64,000 nt of DNA, from the NCBI GenBank assembly GCA_003339645.1, contig QNUV01000021.1, forward strand, positions 186,001 to 250,000, given 5' to 3'. Position 1 is the first letter of the stretch; every line of letters starts with the position of its first letter. The position numbers were made by a program, and so were the translations under genes. Source of the DNA: Microbacterium arborescens. GTDB lineage: Bacteria > Actinomycetota > Actinomycetes > Actinomycetales > Microbacteriaceae. The notes below the pieces were generated by a model. The model had not been told where the DNA came from. It did not search any database and saw nothing but the letters and a program-made list of their open reading frames with translations. Below are positions 42,391-50,454 of this stretch, one piece after another.

Positions 42391-44445
42391 TCAGCCCTCC
42401 TGCGCGAGCACGGCGACCCCGCGGGGAGCGATCGTCACGGCATCCGCGGAACCGCGCTCGGCGGCGCCCGCGAGCAGGTCACCCGCTGCGGCCACGACCA
42501 CCTCGTCGTCGGTGCGGTTCGCGAGGAACACGTAACGTCCGGCCTCGTGGCGACGGACGATCACGTCAACGTCGCCGTCGGCCGCGAGGGCGTCTGCCGC
42601 GAGCGCCGGGATGTCGCCGGCCAGGCGCCGCATGACGTCCGCCGCACCGGGCCGACCGATCGCAGCCGACACGTACGTCGCGCTGCCGCCGCTTTCGTGG
42701 GCGCTGCGGCGCCGAGTGATGGCCGGGGCGCCGTCGAGATCGCCGCCCGCGTAAAAGTCGAGCACCTCGACATCCGGTTCGACGCGAGCGATGCGCTCGC
42801 TCCAGTCGCGGACGACCGTGCCGGATGCGAGGGATGCCGTCTCCCCCGGCAGCATCGGCACGAACTCCTCGATCGTGATGCCGAGCAGGTCGCGCAGCGC
42901 GCCCGGGTAACCGCCGAGCCACACCCGGTCGTTCTCGTCGACCACGCCCGAGAAGTAGGTCGTCACGAGGTGACCACCGCCGCCGACGAAGGCGGTCAGG
43001 CGCTCGCGCAGCGCCGCCGGGACGACGTGGAGCATCGGCGCGACGACGACCTCGTAGTCGGCGAGGTCGGCGGCGACGGGCACGACGTCGACGCGGACGC
43101 CGAGGTCGAGGAGCGCCCGGTACCACAGCAGTGTCTCGTCGTCATAGGCGGGCGACTCGGCGGGGTGCGAGTCGCGGCCGCTGACCCACCACGACTCGTA
43201 GTCGAACACCAGCGCCACACGAGCCCGCTCGCGCCGACTGCCGGTCACGGGTGCGAGGTCGCGCAGCTGCGAACCGAGGTCGACGACATCACGGAACACC
43301 CGACTGTCGGCGCCGGCGTGCGGAACCATGCCGGAGTGGTAGCGCTCGCCCCCGGCACGGGACTGCCGCCACTGGAAGTAGCAGACAGCGTCGGCCCCGT
43401 GCCCGACATGGGTGAGGGCGTCGCGGACGAGCTCGCCGGGGCGCTTGGGTGGGTTGACCGCACGCCAGTTCACCGCGCTCGGCGCGTGCTCCATGAGGAA
43501 CCACGGCCGGCCGCCGGCGATGTTGCCGGTGAGGTTCGACCAGAACGACAGGTCGTCGCGCCCGAGCTCGCCCGGGCGCAGGTAGTGGTCGTTCGAGACG
43601 AAGTCGACGTCGCCGACCCACGAGGGGTAGTCGATGTCGCGGACGTTCTGGGCGACCATGAAGTTCGTCGTGCGCGGGATGCCGGGGGTCACTTCGGCGA
43701 GCACCGCGTTCTCGGCACGGAGGTGGTCGCGAACGGCATCCGACGAGAAGCGCTCGAAGTCGAGCTGCTGTCCGGGGTTGCGCTGCGTCGGCGCGGCGCG
43801 CGGCGGCAGGATCTCGTCCCATTCCTCGTAGTGCTGCGACCAGAACGCCGTGCCCCAGGCCTCGTTGAGCGCGTCGAGGGTCGTGTAGCGCTCCTGCAGC
43901 CACACCCGGAAGGCCCGGGCGGCGTCATCCGAGAAGTCGTACAGGTTGTGGCAGCCGAGCTCGTTCGAGATGTGCCAGGCGACGAGGGCGGGGTGGTCGG
44001 CGTAGCGCTCGGCCAGGGCGCGGGTCAGCCGCAGCGCGTACTCGCGGAAGACCGGCGACGTCGGCCGCCAGTGCTGGCGCGACCCCGGCCAGAGGGTCGT
44101 TCCGTCGATCGTCTGCGGCAGGATCTCGGGATGCCGCTTCGCGAGCCACGGCGGCGGCGACGCGGTCGCCGTGGCGAGGTCGACGTCGATGCCGTTGGCG
44201 TGGAGCAGATCGATGACCTCGTCGAGCCATCCGAAATCCCATTCGCCGGGACGCGGCTCGAGCAGCGCCCACGAGAAGATCCCGAGCGAGACGATGTTGA
44301 CCCCGGCCTCGCGCATGAGCCGGACGTCCTCGTCCCACACCTCGCGCGGCCACTGCTCCGGGTTGTAGTCGGCGCCGTAGCGCATCCGTCCCGGGCCGAG
44401 CGCCCCGTCCTTCACCCAGCGGTAGGTCGCGTCATCCGTTGCCAT
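42391..44445 (-). CDS. Beta-galactosidase, GH42
   Basis: 684 residues, glycoside hydrolase family 42: MRYGADYNPEQWPREVWDEDVRLMREAGVN (residues 21-50), acid/base Glu162 in AWHISNELGCHN, nucleophile Glu319 in RPWFLMEHAPSAVNW, then the GH42 trimerisation domain (ARVALVFDYESWW, GHLVTTYFSGVVDENDRVWLGGYPGALRDLLG) and a C-terminal beta domain. No signal peptide, so it acts on imported beta-galactosides. Leaderless start: TAGGCT on the minus strand 6 nt before the ATG. It is divergent from a TetR gene, with a palindrome between them. Confidence 0.92.
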   Translation of the reverse strand: MATDDATYRWVKDGALGPGRMRYGADYNPEQWPREVWDEDVRLMREAGVNIVSLGIFSWALLEPRPGEWDFGWLDEVIDLLHANGIDVDLATATASPPPWLAKRHPEILPQTIDGTTLWPGSRQHWRPTSPVFREYALRLTRALAERYADHPALVAWHISNELGCHNLYDFSDDAARAFRVWLQERYTTLDALNEAWGTAFWSQHYEEWDEILPPRAAPTQRNPGQQLDFERFSSDAVRDHLRAENAVLAEVTPGIPRTTNFMVAQNVRDIDYPSWVGDVDFVSNDHYLRPGELGRDDLSFWSNLTGNIAGGRPWFLMEHAPSAVNWRAVNPPKRPGELVRDALTHVGHGADAVCYFQWRQSRAGGERYHSGMVPHAGADSRVFRDVVDLGSQLRDLAPVTGSRRERARVALVFDYESWWVSGRDSHPAESPAYDDETLLWYRALLDLGVRVDVVPVAADLADYEVVVAPMLHVVPAALRERLTAFVGGGGHLVTTYFSGVVDENDRVWLGGYPGALRDLLGITIEEFVPMLPGETASLASGTVVRDWSERIARVEPDVEVLDFYAGGDLDGAPAITRRRSAHESGGSATYVSAAIGRPGAADVMRRLAGDIPALAADALAADGDVDVIVRRHEAGRYVFLANRTDDEVVVAAAGDLLAGAAERGSADAVTIAPRGVAVLAQEG

Positions 44446-44451
44446 GCGATC

Positions 44452-44457
44452 AGCCTA
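44452..44457 (-). promoter_or_regulatory. Leaderless -10 of the GH42 gene
   Basis: TAGGCT on the minus strand, 6 nt from the ATG at 44445. Confidence 0.5.
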
Positions 44458-44467
44458 GACCGAAACA

Positions 44468-44481
44468 CGTGCAGATGCACG
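44468..44481. promoter_or_regulatory. Palindromic operator between GH42 and tetR
   Basis: CGTGCA-GA-TGCACG, a perfect 6-2-6 palindrome, sits between the outward -10 boxes at 44452-44457 (minus) and 44496-44501 (plus), where both -35 regions overlap. It is the natural target for the TetR protein encoded at 44508. Confidence 0.65.
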
Positions 44482-44507
44482 GGATTGAGGTGTTCTACGC
44501 TCGGGTC

Positions 44508-45104
44508 ATGCCATCCGATGCCGCTCACCCCCGCGGGCCGTACGCGAAGAGCGTGGCCCGGCGCGCGGAGATCGTGGCGTCGGCGACCGTCGTGTTCGGC
44601 ACCCACGGCTACCGCGGCGGGTCGCTCCGCCAGATCGCCAAGCAGCTCGATCTGAGTCTCACCACCGTGATGCACCACTTCCCCACGAAGGTCTCGCTGC
44701 TGGCGGCCGTCCTCGAGCAGGAGGATGCCGCCGACACCGACTTCCCCGCGCGCGCGGCCTGCGACGGGTTCATCCCGAGCGTGCTCGCCATCGTCGAGCG
44801 CAACCTCGCGCGGCGCGAGCTCGTCCGCATGTTCTCGATCGTGTCGGCCGAGGCGACGCACCCCGAGCACGAGGCGCACGCCTGGCTGCTCGAGCGCTAC
44901 CGAGCGGTCACCGAGACCTACGCCGCGGCCATCGCCGACGACCGCGCCCGCGGCCGACTCGAGGCGGACGACGACCCGCGAGCCCTCGCCGACCTCGTGA
45001 TCAGCGGCTGGGAGGGCATCCAGATCCGCTGGCTGACCGACGACACCGATCCCGTCGCCGCGATGCGCCTGCTGCTCACCGGCCTGCTGCGCCCTCGCGC
45101 CTGA
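44508..45104 (+). CDS. TetR-family regulator, likely controls the GH42 gene
   Basis: 198 residues. N-terminal helix-turn-helix KSVARRAEIVASATVVFGTHGYRGGSLRQIAKQLDLSLTTVMHHFPTKVSLLAAVLEQED (residues 14-73). The rest is helical and lies in the TetR C-terminal domain type with YRAVTETYAAAIADDRARGRLEADDDPRALADLVISGWEGIQIRWL. The start ATG 44508 is supported by TACGCT 6 nt upstream. The longer frame starting at 44439 crosses the promoter and is rejected. Confidence 0.87.
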   Translation: MPSDAAHPRGPYAKSVARRAEIVASATVVFGTHGYRGGSLRQIAKQLDLSLTTVMHHFPTKVSLLAAVLEQEDAADTDFPARAACDGFIPSVLAIVERNLARRELVRMFSIVSAEATHPEHEAHAWLLERYRAVTETYAAAIADDRARGRLEADDDPRALADLVISGWEGIQIRWLTDDTDPVAAMRLLLTGLLRPRA

Positions 45105-45132
45105 GCACGCCGCGCCTGAGCGCGCCGCGCTC

Positions 45133-45227
45133 GAGCCGATACATTCGTCGGACTGCCGGGGCCGGTGTGGTCTCGGACCCCGCTACTGGCGACACCAGCA
45201 CCACCGGTCCGACGGCTGTATCGGCTC
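45133..45227. repeat. 95-nt interrupted inverted repeat between convergent genes
   Basis: GAGCCGATAC (45133-45142) pairs perfectly with GTATCGGCTC (45218-45227); after a 3/3 internal loop, CGTCGGAC (45146-45153) pairs with GTCCGACG (45207-45214). The remaining 53-nt apical part has further self-complementarity (CCGGTG with CACCGG). It occupies the 156-bp gap between a tetR (+) and a NAD-binding protein gene (-). It is longer and more elaborate than a simple terminator. Confidence 0.75.
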
Positions 45228-45260
45228 CGACGGCAGAATCGCCGCCGCTGGACGCGGCGA

Positions 45261-46067
45261 TCAGCCTCGATCGGCGATCATGCGCCCGTAGCCCTCGACG
45301 AACGTCGGGAACGTGAAGTCGAGCATCGCCGCGAGGCGTGAGCCGTCGAGAACCTTCCCGCGGTCGGCGTCGGGCATGACCTCCGCGCGCGGCGGTGCGG
45401 CGACCCCGAGGCGATCCGCGATGAACTCGACCACCTCGCCGAGGGCGGCGGGTCGCCGGTCGACGCCGTGCAGGAGCGCGGGCGGCGCGTCCGCGTCGAG
45501 CAGCTGCGCGATCGCGCGGACGAGGTCGCCCTCGTGGATGCGGTTGGTGCGGCGGTCGTAGTCGACCGGCTCGCCCGCGAGAACCTGCCGGATCAGCCGC
45601 TCGCGCCCGGGCCCGTAGATCCCCGCCGGCCGCACGACGATCGCGTCGAACAGTTCGCGCGCCGCACGCTCGCCGTCGACGAGCTGTTCGCCCCGCATAC
45701 TCGTGGGCCGAGGCTCGTCATCCTCGTCGAGAGCGCGCTCCGGACCCCACCCCTCGAAGACCCGCGTCGACGACACGAAGACGGTGCGCTCGGGCTGCTT
45801 CGGGAGGGCCTGCGCGATCCGCTGAAGCGCGGCGCGGTAGAAGCCGGGGTCATCCCCCGGCGGAAGCGTGACGACCATCGCGTCGACCGCGGGCAACGTC
45901 GTGTCGAGGGACGCTGCCAGGTCGGCGACGATCGGCGTGAACGCGGGCCGGATGCCGCCGGCGCTCCGCCGGATCGCGACGACCTCCTGCCCCGCATCGA
46001 CCAGGCTCTCGCCGAGGCGAGTGGCGACCTTGCCGGATCCGACCAGGAGCGTGCGTCGAGCAGTCAT
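45261..46067 (-). CDS. NAD(P)-binding epimerase-like protein (YeeZ-type SDR)
   Basis: 268 residues, atypical extended SDR. N-terminal TLLVGSGKVATRLGESLVDAGQEVVAIRRS is the Rossmann loop; RTVFVSSTRVFEGWGPERALDEDDEPRPTSMRGEQLVDGERA contains the usual SST motif before a serine/threonine-rich acceptor; AIVVRPAGIYGPGRERLIRQV and TNRIHEGDLVRAI match nucleoside-diphosphate-sugar epimerases of the YeeZ group. The YxxxK is missing, as in YeeZ-like members, so the catalytic function is uncertain. Confidence 0.8.
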   Translation of the reverse strand: MTARRTLLVGSGKVATRLGESLVDAGQEVVAIRRSAGGIRPAFTPIVADLAASLDTTLPAVDAMVVTLPPGDDPGFYRAALQRIAQALPKQPERTVFVSSTRVFEGWGPERALDEDDEPRPTSMRGEQLVDGERAARELFDAIVVRPAGIYGPGRERLIRQVLAGEPVDYDRRTNRIHEGDLVRAIAQLLDADAPPALLHGVDRRPAALGEVVEFIADRLGVAAPPRAEVMPDADRGKVLDGSRLAAMLDFTFPTFVEGYGRMIADRG

Positions 46068-46130
46068 GCCCCTATCCTCCCAGGGCGCGCCGGGGCTGGG
46101 GTCTCCGCATCGAGACGCAGCCGGAACGAA

Positions 46131-46154
46131 AAAGCCCCGGCGGACCGGGGCTTT
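46131..46154. terminator. Bidirectional hairpin terminator
   Basis: AAAGCCCCGG-CGGA-CCGGGGCTTT, a perfect 10-bp stem, lies 6 nt beyond the tRNA-Ser 3' end on the minus strand and upstream of the NAD-binding gene. The AAA/TTT ends fit intrinsic termination in both directions. Confidence 0.85.
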
Positions 46155-46159
46155 CGTCG

Positions 46160-46251
46160 TGGCGGAGACGGAGGGATTTGAACCCTCGGTCCCCTTACGG
46201 GGACTCCACCTTAGCAGGGTGGTGCACTAGGCCTGACTATGCGACGTCTCC
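46160..46251 (-). tRNA. tRNA-Ser(GCU)
   Basis: The acceptor stem GGAGACG/CGTCTCC, a D arm with GCATAGTCAGGCCTAGTGC, the anticodon arm CCACC-CTGCTAA-GGTGG (anticodon GCT), a long variable arm (AGTCCCCGTAAGGGGACC) diagnostic of tRNA-Ser, and the T arm GAGGGTTCAAATCCCTC are all present. The 3' CCA is encoded (46160-46162). Confidence 0.97.
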
Positions 46252-46344
46252 ACGGCATCCGACGCGAGACGGCGCGGATGCACCCGGCAATCATAGCCCG
46301 GACTTCCCCAGGCTCCGAATCGAAGGCCGTGAAGGCGCCCCGTC

Positions 46345-47655
46345 TCAGCGCGCACTGACGGTGCAGGTCACCTGCGCCGCCGTCTGGCCCGTGACCGAAT
46401 CCGGCAGCACGACCGGCGCGCCCGCTTCGGGCGCCTCCGTCGCGGGCGCATCCGGCGTCGCCGCCGGGTCGGCGGGCGCTGCGGAGTCGGTCGGAGCAGG
46501 CGCGGGAGGAGCCGCCTCGCCGACGACCTCGGTGCCGTAGCCGTCGCTCGTCGATCCGCTCAGCTGCACGGGCTGGTTCGCGGCGAGCGCGTCGAACAGC
46601 ACCTTCGCGGCGCTCTCGACGGGCCGGACGCGCAGCCCGCCGTCGACGTACGCGGTGGGGTACTGCACGAAGACGATGTCCTCGTAAGGCACGCTGCGCA
46701 TGGCGAGGGCGATCTGCACCATCCGCTGCGGGCTCGACAGCGACGAGCTCAGCTTGATCTGTCCGCTGGCGACCTGGTCGACTGCGGTGGTGGCGAGGTT
46801 GAGCAGCGCCGTCGGATTGCCGAGCACGCCGTCGGACTGCAGCTTGCGCACCATCGAGCTCATGAACTGCTGCTGGTTCGAGATCCGCCCGAGGTCGGAC
46901 CCGTCGCCGATCGCGTACCGCGTGCGCAGGAATTGCAGAGCCTCGGTGCCTTGCAGAGTGTGATTGCCCTTCGCGAGGCTCAGGCCCGTGTGGGAGTCGT
47001 TGATGTCATCCGACACGCAGACGTCGACGCCGCCGATCGCGTCGGACATGTTGATGACGCCGGTCCATCGGGTCGCGGCGGCGAACTGGATGTCGATGCC
47101 CGTCAGCTCTTCGATCGTGCTGACCGAGCACGCGAGGCCGCCGTACATGTACGAGACGTTGAGCATCTGAGCGCTCATCGCGGAGTACTGGGTGCCGTCC
47201 TCGCCGGTGCAGGCGGGGATCGGGACGATCATGTCGCGCGGGAACGAGATGACGGTCACGCGTCGCGGCTCGTCGCTGATGTGCACGAGCATCGTCACAT
47301 CGTTGCGCTCACCGTCGGTGTCCTTCGCCTGACAGGCACCCGATAGTTCAGCGTTCGCTCCCTCGCACGAGTCGGTGCCGACCACGAGCATGTTCACGCC
47401 GCCCTCGATCTCGCCGATCGTCGGGGGGAGCTGCGAGTCGTCGTCGCCGATCGAGACGCCCGCGTCGGCCACGACCTGGGTGGCGTTCCACACGTAGAAA
47501 CCGCCGATGGCGACACCGCTCACGACGACGACGGCGACCATGACGCCGAGCACCGCCAGGATCTGGGTCAGCGGGTTCGGCGACCGCAGCTGGCCGTGCC
47601 GGGCGACGGGACGACGACGGCGCCGCGACGCCCTCGCATCGGAACGTGCGCTCAC
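46345..47655 (-). CDS. LytR-CpsA-Psr (LCP) family protein
   Basis: 436 residues. A basic cytoplasmic N-terminus precedes one membrane anchor (LTQILAVLGVMVAVVVVSGVAIGGFYVW, about residues 29-56). The extracellular LCP domain has NMLVVGTDS, NDVTMLVHISDEPRRVTVISFPRDMIVPIP with the conserved Asp/Arg cluster, IEELTGIDIQFAA, and ALQFLRTRYAIGDGSDLGRISNQQQF. The C-terminus is Ala/Pro-rich. LCP proteins attach teichoic-acid-like or arabinogalactan-like polymers to peptidoglycan, which fits the nearby glycosyltransferase cluster. I chose the GTG at 47655 (AGAGGA 6 nt upstream) over the GTG at 47721; TATGAT at 47739-47744 (minus) is a likely -10. Confidence 0.88.
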   Translation of the reverse strand: MSARSDARASRRRRRPVARHGQLRSPNPLTQILAVLGVMVAVVVVSGVAIGGFYVWNATQVVADAGVSIGDDDSQLPPTIGEIEGGVNMLVVGTDSCEGANAELSGACQAKDTDGERNDVTMLVHISDEPRRVTVISFPRDMIVPIPACTGEDGTQYSAMSAQMLNVSYMYGGLACSVSTIEELTGIDIQFAAATRWTGVINMSDAIGGVDVCVSDDINDSHTGLSLAKGNHTLQGTEALQFLRTRYAIGDGSDLGRISNQQQFMSSMVRKLQSDGVLGNPTALLNLATTAVDQVASGQIKLSSSLSSPQRMVQIALAMRSVPYEDIVFVQYPTAYVDGGLRVRPVESAAKVLFDALAANQPVQLSGSTSDGYGTEVVGEAAPPAPAPTDSAAPADPAATPDAPATEAPEAGAPVVLPDSVTGQTAAQVTCTVSAR

Positions 47656-47738
47656 GGGTGTCCTCTCGACGAGCCGGCGAGGAGTGCGTTCGGGTGCACG
47701 CTCTTCGCGTCGCGCAGGCACTCCCGGGTGACCGACTC

Positions 47739-47744
47739 ATCATA
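47739..47744 (-). promoter_or_regulatory. Candidate -10 of the LCP gene
   Basis: TATGAT on the minus strand lies in the 273-bp gap between recQ and the LCP gene. It would give a leader of about 75 nt to the GTG at 47655. No -35 is clear. The rest of the gap shows no ORF or strong structure. Confidence 0.4.
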
Positions 47745-47928
47745 GGGACGGATGTCTGGAAACTCTGTGAGCGCCGCGGACATGCGAGGCGGCGACGCCC
47801 CCCATTCAGCCGCCACCGCCCCGACATGCTGGTTTCCCTCACCTGCACGCTAACGAGCCGCGAACGGCGAACCGGCCGGAATGGAACGAGACTGGTAAGC
47901 ACTCCCAGGGGCGAGCAGCGGCCGAAGA

Positions 47929-49569
47929 TCAGGCAGGTTCGAGCAGGCCGCGTTCAGCCACCAGGTCTGTGGCGAGCACCTTGTACCCCTGCGATTCGAA
48001 GAACACGGTCACCCGGTCGTCCTCCACCGCCATGACCGTCCCCTCACCCCACTCGTGGTGGCGGACGATGTCGTCGACGTGGAAGGGCCCGTCGGTGTGG
48101 TCGCCCTGTCTCCCCGGCGCTTCGTCGCGCGCCGAGCGGTCGTTCGCGGATGCCGCGCACGTGTCGCAGTTCTCGCACGGCTCGACGTAGTCCTGCCCGA
48201 AGTACCCGAGCAGCGTCGCCCGCCGGCATCGACGGGTCTCGGCGTAGCTGCGGAGCATCTCGATGCGGGAGGCGTCGATGCGCTCGCGCTCCGCCGACCT
48301 CTCCAGCGCCGCGTCGACCGCATGCTCGACGGTCATCCCCCGCCGCAGTGCCACACCGGCGCGACTCGCGCGCACGGCACCCGCATCCACGAGCACGGTG
48401 AGCAGGGCGGTGACGCGACGGGCCGACAGCCCGCCGGCCGCGGCGATCTCGGCACGCGACCGCGTCGCGCCGGCGATGGCGTCGACGAGTCGCTTGAGCT
48501 CGCCGCGCTTCGGGGCCGACGCCGCGAAGAAACGTCGCAGCGACAGATCTTCGGGCCGGTAGTGCAGCGTCGCCGTCGCGGGCTCGCCGTCGCGGCCGGC
48601 GCGACCGAGCTCCTGATAGTAGGCGTCGATGGAGTCGGGGATGTCGGCGTGGACGACGAAGCGCACGTCGGCCTTGTCGATCCCCATTCCGAAGGCCGAG
48701 GTGGCGACCACGACCTCGACCTCGCCGTCGTGGAATGCCTCGTGCACCCCGTTGCGCTCCTTCGCCGACAGACCGGCGTGGTACGCGACGGCGTTGACGC
48801 CGCGTTCCTGCAGCGCCTCCGCGTACTCCTCGACGCCCCTCCGGGTAGCGGTGTACAGCAGCCCGGGCCTCGGCAGCTCCACCACCTCGTCGATCACGGC
48901 CTCGCGCTTGCCCGACTTCTCGGCGTGACGGCGGACGTTCAGCTCGATGTTCGGCCGGTCGACATCGCCCACGAGGATCGCCGGGTCGTCCATCCCGAGC
49001 CGCTCGATGATCTCGGTGCGGACGGGGCTCGTGGCCGTCGCCGTCATCGCGAGGATCGGCGGACGCCCCAGACGCTCGGAGACCTCGCCCAGCATGAGGT
49101 AGTCGGGGCGGAAGTCGTGCCCCCAGGCTGCGATGCAGTGCGCCTCGTCCACGACCAGCAGCGACACCCCCGCCTCGGCGAGCTCGGCGACGACGTCGTC
49201 CTTCGCGAGCTGTTCGGGCGCGAGCAGGACGTACGAGGCCTCTCCCGAACGGATCGCGTCCCAGGCCTCGCGCTGGGCGCGCACGCCCCGGCTCGAGTTC
49301 AGGGCGACGCCGTCGGGCGCATCGGGCGCCTCCTCGATGCGCGCGAGCTGATCCTCCTGCAGCGCGATGAGGGGCGAGACGATCGCGGTCAGTCCGGGCC
49401 GGAGGGCCGCGGCGACCTGGTAGACAGCCGACTTCCCGGCCCCCGTCGCCCAGACGACCAGCACGTCTCGCCCGGCGACGGCCGCCTCGATGGCGTCGAG
49501 CTGCTGCGGACGCAGCTCCTCGATGCCGAAGGACTCTCGGGCGACACGGGCGATCTCGTCGGGCTGCAC
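47929..49569 (-). CDS. recQ: RecQ-family ATP-dependent DNA helicase
   Basis: 546 residues, 3'-5' helicase of the SF2 superfamily: motif 0 FGIEELRPQQLDAI, Walker A VVWATGAGKSAVYQ, DEAH-box VVDEAHCIAAWGHDFRPDY, motif III AMTATATSPV, motif VI in QELGRAGRDG. The RecQ zinc-binding cysteines are in RRCRRATLLGYFGQDYVEPCENCDTC. There is no HRDC domain; instead the last 60 residues (FHVDDIVRHHEWGEGTVMAVEDDRVTVFFESQGYKVL) form a DUF3553-like domain known from actinobacterial RecQ proteins. The GTG at 49569 starts 4 nt after the stop of the upstream gene, so they form one transcript. Confidence 0.9.
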   Translation of the reverse strand: MQPDEIARVARESFGIEELRPQQLDAIEAAVAGRDVLVVWATGAGKSAVYQVAAALRPGLTAIVSPLIALQEDQLARIEEAPDAPDGVALNSSRGVRAQREAWDAIRSGEASYVLLAPEQLAKDDVVAELAEAGVSLLVVDEAHCIAAWGHDFRPDYLMLGEVSERLGRPPILAMTATATSPVRTEIIERLGMDDPAILVGDVDRPNIELNVRRHAEKSGKREAVIDEVVELPRPGLLYTATRRGVEEYAEALQERGVNAVAYHAGLSAKERNGVHEAFHDGEVEVVVATSAFGMGIDKADVRFVVHADIPDSIDAYYQELGRAGRDGEPATATLHYRPEDLSLRRFFAASAPKRGELKRLVDAIAGATRSRAEIAAAGGLSARRVTALLTVLVDAGAVRASRAGVALRRGMTVEHAVDAALERSAERERIDASRIEMLRSYAETRRCRRATLLGYFGQDYVEPCENCDTCAASANDRSARDEAPGRQGDHTDGPFHVDDIVRHHEWGEGTVMAVEDDRVTVFFESQGYKVLATDLVAERGLLEPA

Positions 49570-49573
49570 CGGC

Positions 49574-50371
49574 TCAGTCCACCGCGCCCGCCGCGACCGT
49601 GCACGCCGCTTGCGCCGGCGCCCCCGGTGTGGAAGGCGCGTCGTCAGCGGGCTGCAGCCCGCGTCGCTGGACGCGGTCGTACGACGGCTGGCGCAACGCA
49701 CGCACCCAGGGGTAGACGCGCGCGCCGGGCAGCACCCGTCGTCCGGCGTCGAATCGGGGCTGACCATCCGGCCATGCGGCACGGCGCAGCCGCACGAGCG
49801 CGAACGGGCGCCAGGGGCCGAACGGCGAGGCGAACGACAGCACGAGACGCCAGTCCGCGGCATCCGGTCCGCCGTCCACTGTCGTCGCCGAGAGCAGCAC
49901 CGGGCCCCGGCGTCCGCGGTAGGGCAGCAGGATGCCGAAACGCGCGCGCTCGGGCCGGCGCAGGGGCAGCAGCGCGTAGCGCAGCGGCACGCCCCGCCCG
50001 GTCGAGGCGAACTCGATGTCGGCCGCGTCGTCCCCCGGAGACTCGGGGTCACCGGGGATGCGGAGCGCGAGCCCGAAGATGTCGGGCAGAGCGTCCGGGA
50101 GTCCGAGTGATCGCGACAGGCGAGCGACCACGGGCGTCTCACCGGCGGCCGGCGGATCGTCTATCCACGAGACCCCGGACCGACGATCCGGGCCGACCCA
50201 GCGGATCGTGCCGCTGAGCATCGTCCCGCGGACGTGGATCGGGCGCGGCCGGCGCAGAACCAGCAGAGCGCTGAAGAACCCGCGGAGCAGCGTCCCGGCC
50301 ACGCGGGCGAAAGGCGCACGAGGAAGAGCTCTCATCGCGCCAGCGAAGCGGGTTTCCTGCTGCTTGCTCAC
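49574..50371 (-). CDS. Conserved hypothetical protein, upstream of recQ
   Basis: 265 residues, unrecognised with confidence. It has segments such as RPIHVRGTMLSGTIRWVGPDRRSGVSWIDDPP, RLSRSLGLPDALPDIFGLALRIPGD, DIEFASTGRGVPLRYALLPLRRP and DWRLVLSFASPFGPWRPFALVRLRRAAWPDGQPRFD. The order of HVRG, ARLSRSLGLP, DIFGLALRIP recalls the catalase-fold proteins of actinobacteria, but no heme ligand is evident, so I do not assign a function. GTG start at 50371; the stop lies 4 nt before the recQ start. It is divergent from the acyltransferase. Confidence 0.6.
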   Translation of the reverse strand: MSKQQETRFAGAMRALPRAPFARVAGTLLRGFFSALLVLRRPRPIHVRGTMLSGTIRWVGPDRRSGVSWIDDPPAAGETPVVARLSRSLGLPDALPDIFGLALRIPGDPESPGDDAADIEFASTGRGVPLRYALLPLRRPERARFGILLPYRGRRGPVLLSATTVDGGPDAADWRLVLSFASPFGPWRPFALVRLRRAAWPDGQPRFDAGRRVLPGARVYPWVRALRQPSYDRVQRRGLQPADDAPSTPGAPAQAACTVAAGAVD

Positions 50372-50424
50372 AGGGGTTGCGCTGAGATCTCGATGCGCTA
50401 TCGCCGCAGTGAGACCGCTCCCAC

Positions 50425-50430
50425 TACACT
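50425..50430 (+). promoter_or_regulatory. Candidate -10 of the acyltransferase gene
   Basis: TACACT, predicted start near 50437, gives an 18-nt leader to the GTG at 50455. Confidence 0.4.
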
Positions 50431-50454
50431 CGGTGGCGCCCTTCCGGACGCCAT

